A stretch of DNA of 64,000 bases from Glaciecola amylolytica (GCA_003856375.1 CP034120.1:1488001-1552000), one strand, 5' to 3'. Shown: positions 17,803 to 27,119, counted from the stretch's first letter. Numbers and translations: made by a program. Notes: a model not told the origin generated them from the letters alone.

Positions 17803-17836
17803 AAAAAGCGAATATAGAAAAATCCGTATTCGCTTT
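17803..17836 (-). terminator. Intrinsic terminator downstream of the 17909-18691 gene
   Basis: A 10-bp stem AAAGCGAATA (17805-17814) with TATTCGCTTT (17827-17836) and a 12-nt loop. On the minus strand it is followed by TTG and T-rich sequence, 73 nt after the stop at 17909. Confidence 0.75.
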
Positions 17837-17908
17837 CCGATGAATCAGAGGATTCGTTATTGGAAAGAATAAGTCTCTGTGAGGAATTGTTTCAGAAAAG
17901 ATCGCAGT

Positions 17909-18691
17909 TTAACGACTGTTTTCATCGGTAGGTTTGCTAAACGAAATCCATTCGGTTTTGCCGCCTGCAGCATTTCCCGAATTATCCAAAAGCTCAAACT
18001 GAACCTCGTATTCGTTCCCATCATTCAACTGAAATGCTCCGGAACACATTCCGTGACCGATGGAAACACCTTCTCCGCTATAAACCAGCAGGTAGGTGGT
18101 CGTTATGCCGGTATCCCTGCTTTTTACAGTGGTTCGAACCAACACATTGGAATCGTCCGAAACGTCGAAACCAAATTCCACATGAATGGAAGGACCACAG
18201 CCGAAATGAGCCAATGATTTACTTTTTTCCTGTGGAAGATTCGTCAGCTTGGGTGAAGCTAAATCGTCCGGAAGATTTACCAAATAGGTAATCGGGTCGT
18301 ATTTTTGTGTTTTTGAATTGTAGTTTCCGAAGTATTCGTATTCCGGCAAATGCTCAATAACCAAAAGGTATTCTTTGCCGAGAGTTAAAGGTTTTTCAGG
18401 CTTCAAAAGAGCTTGCGTCACATAAAATTGCCCCGTATTGACTTCCGTAACTTCCAGTTTGATGATCTCTTTTCCTGATTTCAGATAAATCGGAAATTCC
18501 TTGTTCAGACCAGCAATTACATGTTGACTTTGAGCATAACCTTCCAGCAAAAAAAGGTTGTTTGTGCGAATTTCTTTTTGAGACGGAAAAACATGCAAAC
18601 CAGTTCCGGCGCAATCGGCGAAACTTTTGGAAGCGAAAAGAACGAAAGTCAGAATTAAGAAAAATACGGGTTTCATGTTACTTTTTTTCAT
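17909..18691 (-). CDS. Secreted protein of unknown function
   Basis: A protein of about 260 residues with a signal peptide (MKKSNMKPVFFLILTFVLFA, cleavage near SFA-D). The mature part is rich in beta strands. It has a few cysteines (near the mature N-terminus, in FGCGPSIHVEFGFD and in GHGMCSGAFQL) that may form disulfides. No family recognised. The start at 18691 is the first ATG before the signal peptide; the longer frame begins with TTG at 18763. It is divergent from the M14 peptidase gene at 18792 and has its own terminator. Confidence 0.75.
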   Translation of the reverse strand: MKKSNMKPVFFLILTFVLFASKSFADCAGTGLHVFPSQKEIRTNNLFLLEGYAQSQHVIAGLNKEFPIYLKSGKEIIKLEVTEVNTGQFYVTQALLKPEKPLTLGKEYLLVIEHLPEYEYFGNYNSKTQKYDPITYLVNLPDDLASPKLTNLPQEKSKSLAHFGCGPSIHVEFGFDVSDDSNVLVRTTVKSRDTGITTTYLLVYSGEGVSIGHGMCSGAFQLNDGNEYEVQFELLDNSGNAAGGKTEWISFSKPTDENSR

Positions 18692-18791
18692 TGGTACATT
18701 TTGGAAAAGATATCGTTCAATTTCTGAAGAAGTCAGACACTTAATCCGAAATGAAACTAGCAAATTCTACTACATTGATTATTTTTAAAAC

Positions 18792-20486
18792 ATGAAAACG
18801 ACGATTACCTTTTTGTTTTTTCCTTTGTTTCTGTTTGCTCAGTGGGATAAGAATCAAACTCCGACTTATCCTGAATTGATTGAGATTTACAAAAAACTGG
18901 ATGTTCAACATGCCGAAATTGAATTGTTTCAGATGGGAGCTTCCGATACGGAATGCCCGATTTACCTCGTGGTAATTAACGGAGCACAGGATTCATTGAA
19001 GACTTTTGAGAAAGCAAGAGCGAAAACAACAGTTTTGATCAATAATGCCATTCATGCCGGCGAACCGGATGGCGTAAATGCCTGTTTGCTGTGGATTGAT
19101 GAATGGATCAAAAAAGGAAAAAAAACGAGCAATCTGCCAGTTATAGCAATTATTCCGGCTTACAATATCGGGGGAATGCTCAATCGGTCTTCCACGAGCA
19201 GAGCCAATCAGGATGGACCTGCAGAATACGGTTTCAGAGGAAATGCGCAAAATCTGGATTTGAACCGTGATTTCATCAAAATGGATTCTCCGAATGCGAA
19301 GACCTTTGCGAGGATCTACCATGCACTCGATCCCGATGTTTTTGTAGATACACACGTTTCGAATGGCGCAGATTATCAATATACCCTGACGTTGATTCAT
19401 TCGATGAAAGAACGGATAGATCCGGGACTTGACCGCCTGATGACTCAGAAATACATTCCATATCTGACGGAAACACTCCAAAAGAAAGGCTGGGATTGGT
19501 CGCCGTATGTGGAAACAATGGAAGAAACTCCTGAATCCGGTTTGCAGGCATTCAATGATCTGCCGAGGTATGCTCAGGGTTACGGAACGTTGTTTCATGC
19601 TTTGAGTGTTACGATTGAAACACATATGCTGAAACCCTTTCCACAGCGCGTTCAGGCAACGAAAGATTATCTGGATTTCTTGATCGGGTGGGCTCAAGGT
19701 GCTTCTCAAGGTTTGGAACACGCGCGTTCGGATGCTTTCAGACGAGATGTAAATAAAGCTTATTATCCGATCAATTATGAGCTGACCTCGAAGAAAGATT
19801 CGATCTTGTTTAAAGGATTTGCGCACGAATACAAACCAAGTCAGGTGAGTGGAGAAAAGCGTTTGTTTTATGACCGGACGAAACCTTTCACGAAATACAT
19901 TCCTTATTACAAAACGTATCAGGCGAAAGATTCCGTGCGAATTCCAAGCGGATATTATGTTTCAGCGGAGGCAACGGAGATTATTGAACGCTTGAAATTA
20001 AACGGGGTCGAAATGCAGCAAACAGCCGATCGTACGGAAAAGGAAGTAAGTACTCTCCGTATTCTTAAATTTGAATCGGGTTCAAAACCGTATGAAGGGC
20101 ATTATCTGCACAGAGGAGTTGAAGTCAGCGAACAGACAGAACGGGTTTCTTTGCCGAAAGGAAGTGTCTGGATTCCGACCAATCAGTCGAAACGAAACTT
20201 TATCATATCGGTACTCGAGCCCGAAAGCGAAGATTCCTATTTTGCATGGAATTTCATGGACAGTTACGTGCAGGAGAAAGAATACTTCTCCGCATATGTT
20301 TTTGAAGATGCGGCGGCAAAGTTGCTGGAAGAAAATCCGGATCTGAAAAAACGTTTTCTGGCTAAAAAACAAGAAGATGCGGAGTTCGCGAAAAATCCGA
20401 GAGCACAATTGTTCTTTATCTATCAGAACAGCCCGAATTTTGAAAGCAGAACATTTAACAGACTTCCTGTTTTTAAGGTCTATTAA
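18792..20486 (+). CDS. M14 family metallocarboxypeptidase, secreted
   Basis: A zinc carboxypeptidase of 564 residues with a short signal peptide (MKTTITFLFFPLFLFA). The zinc ligands are His88 and Glu91 in NAIHAGEPDG and His188 in FVDTHVSNG. A substrate-binding Arg lies in DLNRDF and the general base Glu276 in TIETHML. The catalytic domain fills roughly residues 20-300; the remaining ~260 residues are mixed beta and of unknown role. There is no T9SS sorting domain, so it is likely periplasmic. It is a single gene, with a repeat-bearing spacer behind it. Confidence 0.9.
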   Translation: MKTTITFLFFPLFLFAQWDKNQTPTYPELIEIYKKLDVQHAEIELFQMGASDTECPIYLVVINGAQDSLKTFEKARAKTTVLINNAIHAGEPDGVNACLLWIDEWIKKGKKTSNLPVIAIIPAYNIGGMLNRSSTSRANQDGPAEYGFRGNAQNLDLNRDFIKMDSPNAKTFARIYHALDPDVFVDTHVSNGADYQYTLTLIHSMKERIDPGLDRLMTQKYIPYLTETLQKKGWDWSPYVETMEETPESGLQAFNDLPRYAQGYGTLFHALSVTIETHMLKPFPQRVQATKDYLDFLIGWAQGASQGLEHARSDAFRRDVNKAYYPINYELTSKKDSILFKGFAHEYKPSQVSGEKRLFYDRTKPFTKYIPYYKTYQAKDSVRIPSGYYVSAEATEIIERLKLNGVEMQQTADRTEKEVSTLRILKFESGSKPYEGHYLHRGVEVSEQTERVSLPKGSVWIPTNQSKRNFIISVLEPESEDSYFAWNFMDSYVQEKEYFSAYVFEDAAAKLLEENPDLKKRFLAKKQEDAEFAKNPRAQLFFIYQNSPNFESRTFNRLPVFKVY

Positions 20487-20574
20487 AATAATGACTTGCC
20501 CGGGAGTTTAGTTGACGATTTCTCAGAATAAGGATGTTTACACACTAATCATTTACATCAAAACAGGATGTAAA

Positions 20575-20672
20575 ACCCCACAGATGTACAGATAAATACT
20601 CGCCTACCGGGCTCGCCGGTTGAATTGTGGCGACCGATAAGCGCCGCCAATATCTGCACATCTGTGGAAAAA
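20575..20672. repeat. Long palindromic intergenic repeat (ACAGATGTACAGATA type)
   Basis: The left arm ccccacagatgtacagata (20576-20594) pairs, with one mismatch, with the right arm tatctgcacatctgtgg (20650-20666). The inner part is GC-rich (ctcgcc, ccgggctcgccgg, gcgccgcc) and can fold further. Part of the left arm recurs in inverted direction at 5546-5572, so this is a dispersed, possibly mobilised element. Confidence 0.75.
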
Positions 20673-20882
20673 TCAACAGAATTCTCGTGCAAAACCTAAG
20701 TTTATGATTTGCGCTTACCAAAGAGGGAGCCTGTATTATAAGCGTGTCATTAAAAATCACTTATATTTTCATGCAACATCTAAAATGAAGGTGTTTTAGG
20801 GGTAGAAATCCGGTCAAATCGCTGATAATTAGTTAGCATTACAAGATAATAAGAGAATTGTCCCTTAAATGTCGCAAAAACG

Positions 20883-20915
20883 TTGTAGTCGAACCTTTTC
20901 TTTCGGTTATCTTTA
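20883..20915 (+). promoter_or_regulatory. Candidate promoter of the LamG/PNGase F-like gene
   Basis: TTGT at 20883-20886 and TATCTTTA at 20908-20915, 21 nt apart, fit the Bacteroidota -33/-7 pattern. The ATG follows 19 nt later at 20935, which supports that start over the in-frame ATG at 20869, inside or upstream of the promoter. Confidence 0.5.
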
Positions 20916-20934
20916 CGGACCTATACGAATAATT

Positions 20935-23900
20935 ATGAAAAGACTGATTCTCTCTGCTTTCTTTGGGGTATTTGCATTGCTTTCCTTTGCTCAGGATACC
21001 ACGTGGGTGCAAACCTATACGTTTGACACGATTTCAACAAGAAGAGCCAATTTCCAATTTCCTGCAAGTTTAGACAACAAACGCTTCGAAAAAGTGTTGA
21101 TGTACTACAAACTGAAGTGTTCTCCGCTGACAACATGGGATCAATACAATTGTGGCGAATGGGATTACTTGACATATACACGAATCTTTGATCATACCAA
21201 TATTTGGGATTCTGTGAAAGTTGAAGGACCGAAGTTTAAAGTGAACACGCAAGCGCCGGTTTCTTATGCCTATTCAAATCAGGTGTATTTCGATCAGCAA
21301 TATCGTCCGGTTTCAAGAAGAGCAGCACAAACTTCGAATATGCATGCTGTTTCGGGGACTGCTGCATCTACTGTTGATTTTGTGAGATCAGGATCTAACG
21401 GTGCAAAAATGCAATGGGTTGTTTCGGCGGCAGATCTTGCTGCAAATGGAGTTACAACCGGAAATATTCAGGCTTTGCAATTGATGTTCTCACAGGGACT
21501 TTCCGAATTGGAAAATGTAACGATTAAAATCAAACACACAGCTTTATCTGCTTTAACGGCTTGGGAAACAACCGGATTCAGTTCTGTTTTCAATGATGAT
21601 GTGGCGAATATTGTCAACGGAGCAAATGTGTTTCACTTTTCTGCACCGTTTGCTTATAATGGAGCAGACAATATCATTATTGAAGTGACTTATGAAGATG
21701 CGCATCTGGCTGCAACAACCAGCGCTCTTTCCATGCAGACTCTTGGTTCAAATAATTCCTTGTTTTATAATAATGCAGGAGGAGTTTTGAGAGCAGCGGG
21801 CTCCAATTTTGCCGATGTTAATTTGAGCAATGTAGATTTGGGAGGTGACGTAACAGTTGCATTCTGGACAAAAGGAAATGGGAACTCAGGAACGAATACA
21901 TCGATCCTGGAAGCATTGGATTCATTAGGAAACAGAGTATTCAATATTCACATGCCGTGGTCCGACAACACGATTTATTTCGATGCGGGATCAGGTTCCG
22001 GTTACGACCGGATTTCAAAAGCTGCAACAGCTACTGAGATCGACAATGTTTGGCATCACTGGGCGTTTGTGAAGAAAACCTCTACCGGACAAATGTTTAT
22101 TTATAAGGATGGCGTTTTATGGCATTCCGGAACGGGAAAAACCCGTCCTGTAGGAAAAATCGCGCGATTTGTATTGGGTGCAAATGCTTTCGAAGGGAAT
22201 TTCTATAAAGGAGATCTGGATGAATTCAGTGTTTGGTCGACAGCAATCAATGCCGCGGATATCACTTCCTGGATGAACAAAAAAATCACTGCGTCTCACC
22301 CGAATTATGCGGATCTTGAAGTGTATTACGACTTTGACGGAGAAAGAGCTTGTATTGACCGATCGACTCACAACCGCCTGGCAATGGCTTCAACGGTTAA
22401 TACTGTCGTTTCATCCAACACAGCTTTCCTTCCGGGAACAGTTTCTTCCGGTGATGTTCCTGTTTTTTCACTGGATCAGGGAAGTTACAATGCAGCGACT
22501 TCAGATTCAGTACTGACGGCTTTGTTTCCTGCGGTTTCAGTTAAGTTCAATTACGCTGCAAGTGATAATAGTTTCGTAGTTTCTTCGAATCAGAAAACAT
22601 ACACACAGGGAACAATTGATACGCTTTCCTCTTCAGGATCAAATCTTGGTTCAGGGCCAAGTGTAGTGGATGCAACAGAATTGAATGACACGATTTTTTA
22701 CTATAAAGAACCATTCGAATTGGTCAATGACGTGGAAATAGGCCGCTACATTACGCCTTACGGAATCGGATTTGATTTGGGGCCGCAAGGATTTACATGG
22801 ATTTATGATGTAACGGATTATCAGAAGTATCTAAGCGGAATGGTCGATCTGGCTGCGCATAACACACAGGAATTAATCGACTTGAAATTTGCCTTTGTGG
22901 AAGGAATTCCGGCAAGAGATGTACACGATATTCAACCGATCTGGCAAAACTGGACTTCCTATAACTATGCAGAAATGGCAAATGATGTTGTTTTGCAGGC
23001 GAAAGATGTGGTGCTTTCGGATACTTCTCAAAACTTTAAGATCAGAACCCGTTTGACCGGGCACGGACAAGTTGGAAATGGAGCATGCTGCGAATGGCAG
23101 GACAAACAACATAAAATCATTATTGACGGAGTAGAACGCTTCAGCTGGAGTATCTGGAGAGATGATTGTGGAAAGAACCCGAATATTGCTCAGGGAGGAA
23201 CATGGCCGTATGCGCGTGAAGGCTGGTGCCCGGGAGACATGGTAAGAGAATTTGATCACGAATTGTCTTCTTTTGTACAACCGGGAGATACAATTTCTGT
23301 AGATTACGATATCAGCGATGTGCCTTCAAATGATCAGGGGCAAGCAGGAGGAAACTTTATCACTGCGATCGATTTGGTTTCATACTCAGCACCGAATTTC
23401 CAGCATGATGCCGCTATTTTGGATATTTTGAATCCGAATAGCTATGAATATTACAAAAAATGGAATCCGACTTGTTCTAATCCGCGGGTAATTTTGCAAA
23501 ACAACGGAGCTTTGCCTCTGACATCTTGTAAGATCCGCATCTGGGTTACCTACGGAAATTTCGTTGATTATGTATGGAGTGGGAATTTAGGATTCCTTCA
23601 AAAAGAAATCGTGGAGATTCCGATTACAGACCAGAATTTCTGGTTGGGAGCAAATCCTACAAACGGATTCTATGCCCGTGTCATTGAAATCGACGGTTCA
23701 TCTTCAGTAGATGAATATCCGAATAACAATGAATTCAAAACAAAATACACCGCTCCGGAAGTCATCAACAGCCCGTTCTTCGTTTGGTTGGTTACAAACA
23801 ATAAAGCGGCAGAAAACAAGTGGAGATTGGTAGATCAAAGCGGAAACATCATTTTCCAGCGCACATCTTTAACAAACTCAACAGACTACAAAGACACATT

Positions 23901-24372
23901 TAATTTAGCTCCGGGCTGCTATTCCATTATCGTGGAAGACAGCGACGATGATGGTTTGGCTTTTTGGTATTCTTCGCAAACAGAAGGAGAAACTGCCGGT
24001 TCCATGCGTATTCGTAAAGTAGGAGGGTCAATTATTGAAACATTCCCGTCGGATTTCGGATCGTATCACCGCTACAATTTCTCTGTTGGTTTTGCTTTAG
24101 GGTTGGATGAGAAAGTTCTTAGCAATGAGCTGATGGTTTTCCCGAACCCGTCTTCGGATAAGATCAGAGTGGAGTTAGTTGGAAATGTGGGATCGAATGC
24201 TCTGGCAGAGATCGTAGATATGAACGGACGCGTTGTAAAACGCCAGTCTGTAAATAACAACAATCAAAGCTACGGTGTGGATTTCCAGATCAATGATTTG
24301 CAGAACGGATATTATCTGGTTCGCATCAGCGGAGATGAAGGATCGGAAACGGTTCCGTTTATCAAGCAGTAA
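20935..24372 (+). CDS. Large T9SS-secreted protein with LamG and peptide-N-glycosidase F-like domains
   Basis: A protein of 1145 residues with a signal peptide (MKRLILSAFFGVFALLSFA). Residues about 290-455 form a LamG/concanavalin-like domain (VTVAFWTKGNG, WHHWAFVKK, LDEFSVWSTAIN). Residues about 605-825 resemble the C-terminal jelly roll of peptide-N-glycosidase F (ITPYGIGFDLGPQGFTWIYD, TGHGQVGNGACCEWQ, SIWRDDCG). The last ~80 residues are a T9SS type A sorting domain. PNGase F releases N-glycans from glycoproteins. Here only the fold is visible and the catalytic residues were not confirmed, so the activity is open. A strong terminator follows at 24394. Confidence 0.85.
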   Translation: MKRLILSAFFGVFALLSFAQDTTWVQTYTFDTISTRRANFQFPASLDNKRFEKVLMYYKLKCSPLTTWDQYNCGEWDYLTYTRIFDHTNIWDSVKVEGPKFKVNTQAPVSYAYSNQVYFDQQYRPVSRRAAQTSNMHAVSGTAASTVDFVRSGSNGAKMQWVVSAADLAANGVTTGNIQALQLMFSQGLSELENVTIKIKHTALSALTAWETTGFSSVFNDDVANIVNGANVFHFSAPFAYNGADNIIIEVTYEDAHLAATTSALSMQTLGSNNSLFYNNAGGVLRAAGSNFADVNLSNVDLGGDVTVAFWTKGNGNSGTNTSILEALDSLGNRVFNIHMPWSDNTIYFDAGSGSGYDRISKAATATEIDNVWHHWAFVKKTSTGQMFIYKDGVLWHSGTGKTRPVGKIARFVLGANAFEGNFYKGDLDEFSVWSTAINAADITSWMNKKITASHPNYADLEVYYDFDGERACIDRSTHNRLAMASTVNTVVSSNTAFLPGTVSSGDVPVFSLDQGSYNAATSDSVLTALFPAVSVKFNYAASDNSFVVSSNQKTYTQGTIDTLSSSGSNLGSGPSVVDATELNDTIFYYKEPFELVNDVEIGRYITPYGIGFDLGPQGFTWIYDVTDYQKYLSGMVDLAAHNTQELIDLKFAFVEGIPARDVHDIQPIWQNWTSYNYAEMANDVVLQAKDVVLSDTSQNFKIRTRLTGHGQVGNGACCEWQDKQHKIIIDGVERFSWSIWRDDCGKNPNIAQGGTWPYAREGWCPGDMVREFDHELSSFVQPGDTISVDYDISDVPSNDQGQAGGNFITAIDLVSYSAPNFQHDAAILDILNPNSYEYYKKWNPTCSNPRVILQNNGALPLTSCKIRIWVTYGNFVDYVWSGNLGFLQKEIVEIPITDQNFWLGANPTNGFYARVIEIDGSSSVDEYPNNNEFKTKYTAPEVINSPFFVWLVTNNKAAENKWRLVDQSGNIIFQRTSLTNSTDYKDTFNLAPGCYSIIVEDSDDDGLAFWYSSQTEGETAGSMRIRKVGGSIIETFPSDFGSYHRYNFSVGFALGLDEKVLSNELMVFPNPSSDKIRVELVGNVGSNALAEIVDMNGRVVKRQSVNNNNQSYGVDFQINDLQNGYYLVRISGDEGSETVPFIKQ

Positions 24373-24393
24373 AAAAAGTATCTGAATAAAAAG

Positions 24394-24428
24394 AAACGCG
24401 GTTTGTCAATAAGATAAACCGCGTTTTT
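24394..24428. terminator. Intrinsic terminator, bidirectional
   Basis: A perfect 11-bp stem AAACGCGGTTT (24394-24404) with AAACCGCGTTT (24416-24426) and an 11-nt loop, followed by T. It ends the LamG gene; a preceding A run also allows use from the minus strand, after the gene ending at 24475. Confidence 0.9.
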
Positions 24429-24474
24429 TGTTGCTTGAATGTCAACTTTAAAGAAGAGTACTCCAAACGATCAA

Positions 24475-24957
24475 TTACTTTTTGTCCGCAAGTTTGATGA
24501 ATTGGGATATGGTCATCGTTTTCCGTTTTGGTTTCTCATTCGTCACTCTGTTTTCATTGATTCTTTCAAAGTGCTGCCTGATTGAATCGGAGCTAAGCGT
24601 ATAACTATCCATCAGTTTATACTTTTCATCCAAAAGGACCAATACAGCATAATCAAAAGGAGTATCGTATTTTTTGTCCAACAAAGGGCCCGTCAAAGCC
24701 GACTTAACACCTTTGTACCTTCTTGTTTTTATTTGAACCCGTTTACCTTCCTGGTCCAAAGCATCAAAACCTTCATTGATATCGTCGACCATCAGTTTTA
24801 AATTGTGAACTCTACAAGCGAGAACTTCACCGACGATACTTGTGATATTGAGTTGCTTTTTGGTCAATTGCTCGAAATCCAATGAGGTTTCGATGGCGCT
24901 GTTTAATTTTTCAATGATCTCGTCTGAGATCGTAATCGGTGGGATGTCTTTTTTCAT
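24475..24957 (-). CDS. Unknown protein with a PD-(D/E)xK nuclease-like pattern
   Basis: A cytoplasmic protein of 160 residues (start ATG 24957; the longer frame uses TTG). Its middle reads SIVGEVLACRVHNL, then NEGFDALDQEGKRVQIKTRR. This gives Glu44, Asp65/Asp68 and Q75-I-K77 in the order and spacing of the E...D...(E/Q)xK nuclease core, and it resembles the DUF6998-type proteins. I see no methyltransferase or toxin partner. It is the last gene of the queE-maf operon, 42 nt after the CYTH gene. Whether it cleaves nucleic acid is unknown. Confidence 0.65.
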   Translation of the reverse strand: MKKDIPPITISDEIIEKLNSAIETSLDFEQLTKKQLNITSIVGEVLACRVHNLKLMVDDINEGFDALDQEGKRVQIKTRRYKGVKSALTGPLLDKKYDTPFDYAVLVLLDEKYKLMDSYTLSSDSIRQHFERINENRVTNEKPKRKTMTISQFIKLADKK

Positions 24958-24999
24958 AATTTGGATGTTCAATCAATTGATTGGGGATTGCTTCGGGTA

Positions 25000-25521
25000 T
25001 TATTTTTCAAGCTCTAAAATCAGGTCGCTGTATGATTTATCAATGAGGTTTTTCTGAGTCAATTCAAAGAAGTTGAAATAGTAGTCACATTGCTCCTTTA
25101 ATTCTTCTGAGGTAAATTCATCTTTACTATCAATTGCTTCAACCTCTATAAATGTGCCCAGGTCTTTAACAAGATCAAAGTGAAATTTCACATTGTTTAA
25201 AAAATAGATTTTCCGTTTTTTGTCAACAATGATTTTTACTCCAAGCTGCTTGGTCAATATGGCTTTCAAAGCATCGTTCGGATTGTGTTGATACAAGATA
25301 ACCTGTGATTCTTTTGAGCCCGAAATATTCTTTCTGTCATAATTGATTAATGAATTTTCGATGTTTCCTTCCCGCAGCTTTAATCTGCCATGCTGAACAT
25401 TGAAATAGGTGTCGATTTGGTGGTCTAAACCCTGAAACACGGGATTCAGAGCCAATAATTTGGTTTCATATGTTTCAAATTCTTCCACTTTCGCTTTGAA
25501 TTCAAAATTTTTGATATTCAT
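25000..25521 (-). CDS. CYTH domain protein (class IV adenylate cyclase / thiamine triphosphatase-like)
   Basis: A 173-residue protein beginning MNIKNFEFKAKV, with the EFKAK form of the ExExK motif that defines the CYTH triphosphate tunnel. Further matches are QIDTYFN, RLKLREG, the basic strand KKRKIYF and FIEVEAID near the end. Members hydrolyse or cyclise triphosphates (cAMP, thiamine triphosphate, tripolyphosphate). Sequence alone does not say which. The start at 25521 is the first ATG; the frame before it opens with TTG. It is in the queE-maf operon, 60 nt after maf. Confidence 0.82.
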   Translation of the reverse strand: MNIKNFEFKAKVEEFETYETKLLALNPVFQGLDHQIDTYFNVQHGRLKLREGNIENSLINYDRKNISGSKESQVILYQHNPNDALKAILTKQLGVKIIVDKKRKIYFLNNVKFHFDLVKDLGTFIEVEAIDSKDEFTSEELKEQCDYYFNFFELTQKNLIDKSYSDLILELEK

Positions 25522-25581
25522 AATGGTGTTATTTACTAATTGATTAAAAGTCGGGGTGAACGATTTTTCGCCCAACTGCTT

Positions 25582-26154
25582 TTATCGAATAAACTTCTGA
25601 ATTTCCTTGTAAAGCCGATGAGTGGGCAATCCCATGACATTGGTGTACGTTCCGTTCATGTGTTTTACGGCAACATAACCGATCCATTCCTGAACGCCGT
25701 AAGATCCGGCCTTGTCGAATGGTTTGTATTGATTGATGTAGAAGGTAATTTCTTCTTCCGTTAAGGATTCAAATTGAACTTCTGTCCGGTCGGAAAAGGA
25801 AACCGTTTTAGCGGATGAGCCGATAAAAACACCGGTTATAACTGTATGCGTTTGCCCGGAAAGTTTCCGAAGCATTTCTTTCGCATCTTCGAAATCGACA
25901 GGTTTTCCCAAAATCTCACCATTTAAGATCACAACTGTATCCGCACAGATAACAGCTTCGTTTTCCTGTAAATCAGGGAGTAGCGCTTTTGCTTTCAAGG
26001 CAGCCAGAAATTCGGGGACGTCTTCTGCGGCAAGTGTTTCAGGATAGATTTCTTCCGTGTCTTTGGTACGGACTTCAAATTCAATTCCGATTCCGGCCAA
26101 TAATTCTTTTCTTCTAGGCGACTGAGAGCCTAAAATCCATTTGATGCGATTCAT
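25582..26154 (-). CDS. maf: Maf family nucleotide pyrophosphatase
   Basis: House-cleaning enzyme that hydrolyses non-canonical or pyrimidine nucleoside triphosphates to monophosphates. The 190 residues match the family. The start ILGSQSPRRKELL has the SxSPRR loop, CADTVVILNGEILGKP the catalytic Asp and Lys, and LSGQTHTVITGV the next block. The ATG overlaps the stop of the UbiA gene by 4 bp (26151-26154), a sign of translational coupling. Confidence 0.95.
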   Translation of the reverse strand: MNRIKWILGSQSPRRKELLAGIGIEFEVRTKDTEEIYPETLAAEDVPEFLAALKAKALLPDLQENEAVICADTVVILNGEILGKPVDFEDAKEMLRKLSGQTHTVITGVFIGSSAKTVSFSDRTEVQFESLTEEEITFYINQYKPFDKAGSYGVQEWIGYVAVKHMNGTYTNVMGLPTHRLYKEIQKFIR

Positions 26155-27119
26155 AAAAAATACCAGTAAAAAGGCATAGAGCAGCCAATTGCCATTAAGA
26201 TTTTAAGTAACAAATCTGCTCGTCTCAGGTTCTTTTCCGCCTGCATACTCAACAATCCGATGACAAATAATATTCCAACCGGAATGAGGAAAATAGGGGC
26301 AAAGGCACGTAAAAACTCCATTTTATAGATGAAATAACCGTCGACCAAAAAAGGAACGGAAGTAAGCAGCAGTAAAACCAACAAAATACTGGCAATCACT
26401 TTGGTTTTCCGCTTACCCAGAACGATCGGAAGAGTTTTTGCTCTTAAAATCAAATCTCCCTGCACATCTTCAATGTCTTTGATGATTTCTCGAATCAGGT
26501 TCAAAGTGCCGGCATAGAAGGCAAAAACCAATACCACGAATGTGTTGAAATAAGATCCGAATGCCCAGCCCGTATGAAGTGGAGTTTCAATGGTCCAGCT
26601 GTTATGAAGATCGATGTGCTGACTTTGAATAAATTCCAGAAAGTGGATGCCGCAAAGAATCGGAACCAATGCCGTTAATCCGGCAATCATCAGGTTTCCG
26701 ATCAGGAATCTGCGTTTGAAATACATGGAATAGAACCAAAGCACATTGATGCTCAGCAAATGGATGAAGACATACCAGAATGTTTCATAGCGCCAGCTCA
26801 GATAACAGGCAATTGCAAAAGCAACGAAGTTCATCATCCAATGCAAAACAATGGCCCAGCGCGGCTTGATGAATTTCCCGATAATGACTTTCTGCGGTTT
26901 ATTGATCTTGTCGGCTTTTACATCAAAGTAGTCATTGATAATGTTTCCTGCAGCAGCAATCAATACGGTGGAAAAAACAAGCAGGAAAAAATCGAAAGGT
27001 TCCGAACTTCCCTGATTGGAGTTTACCTGAATCCGTGGAATGAAGTACACACGCATTCCGTACATTGTTAAAGCAATGACGAGTAGATTGATAGGCCGTA
27101 TGAGTCGAAGAAGATGCAT
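26151..27119 (-). CDS. UbiA-family prenyltransferase
   Basis: A membrane enzyme of 322 residues with about eight to nine helices. The first aspartate-rich motif is NDYFDVKADKINKP, which binds Mg-prenyl diphosphate; the second is in REIIKDIEDVQGD. The C-terminal half has the KRKTKVIASILLVLLLLT segment. Its closest type is the geranylgeranylglycerol-phosphate synthase/menA-like group often found beside maf in Flavobacteria. The prenyl acceptor is not predictable. The ATG overlaps the stop of the OmpA gene by one base, and its own stop overlaps maf by four. Confidence 0.88.
   Translation of the reverse strand: MHLLRLIRPINLLVIALTMYGMRVYFIPRIQVNSNQGSSEPFDFFLLVFSTVLIAAAGNIINDYFDVKADKINKPQKVIIGKFIKPRWAIVLHWMMNFVAFAIACYLSWRYETFWYVFIHLLSINVLWFYSMYFKRRFLIGNLMIAGLTALVPILCGIHFLEFIQSQHIDLHNSWTIETPLHTGWAFGSYFNTFVVLVFAFYAGTLNLIREIIKDIEDVQGDLILRAKTLPIVLGKRKTKVIASILLVLLLLTSVPFLVDGYFIYKMEFLRAFAPIFLIPVGILFVIGLLSMQAEKNLRRADLLLKILMAIGCSMPFYWYFL

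Larger units (their letters stand above)
20487..20934. other. 448-base spacer without a gene
   Basis: It holds the palindromic repeat at 20575-20672 and a candidate promoter at 20883-20915 for the following LamG protein. No convincing open frame or RNA gene is seen in the rest. Confidence 0.7.

Noticed and set aside
18993-19826. 277-codon minus-strand frame inside the M14 peptidase gene
   Set aside because: Antisense to the zinc-site region; no family likeness despite its length.
24475-25521. CBASS-like or other defence system from the CYTH and nuclease-like pair
   Set aside because: No effector or sensor domain typical of known systems, and the genes belong to a housekeeping operon; kept only as a finding for checking.
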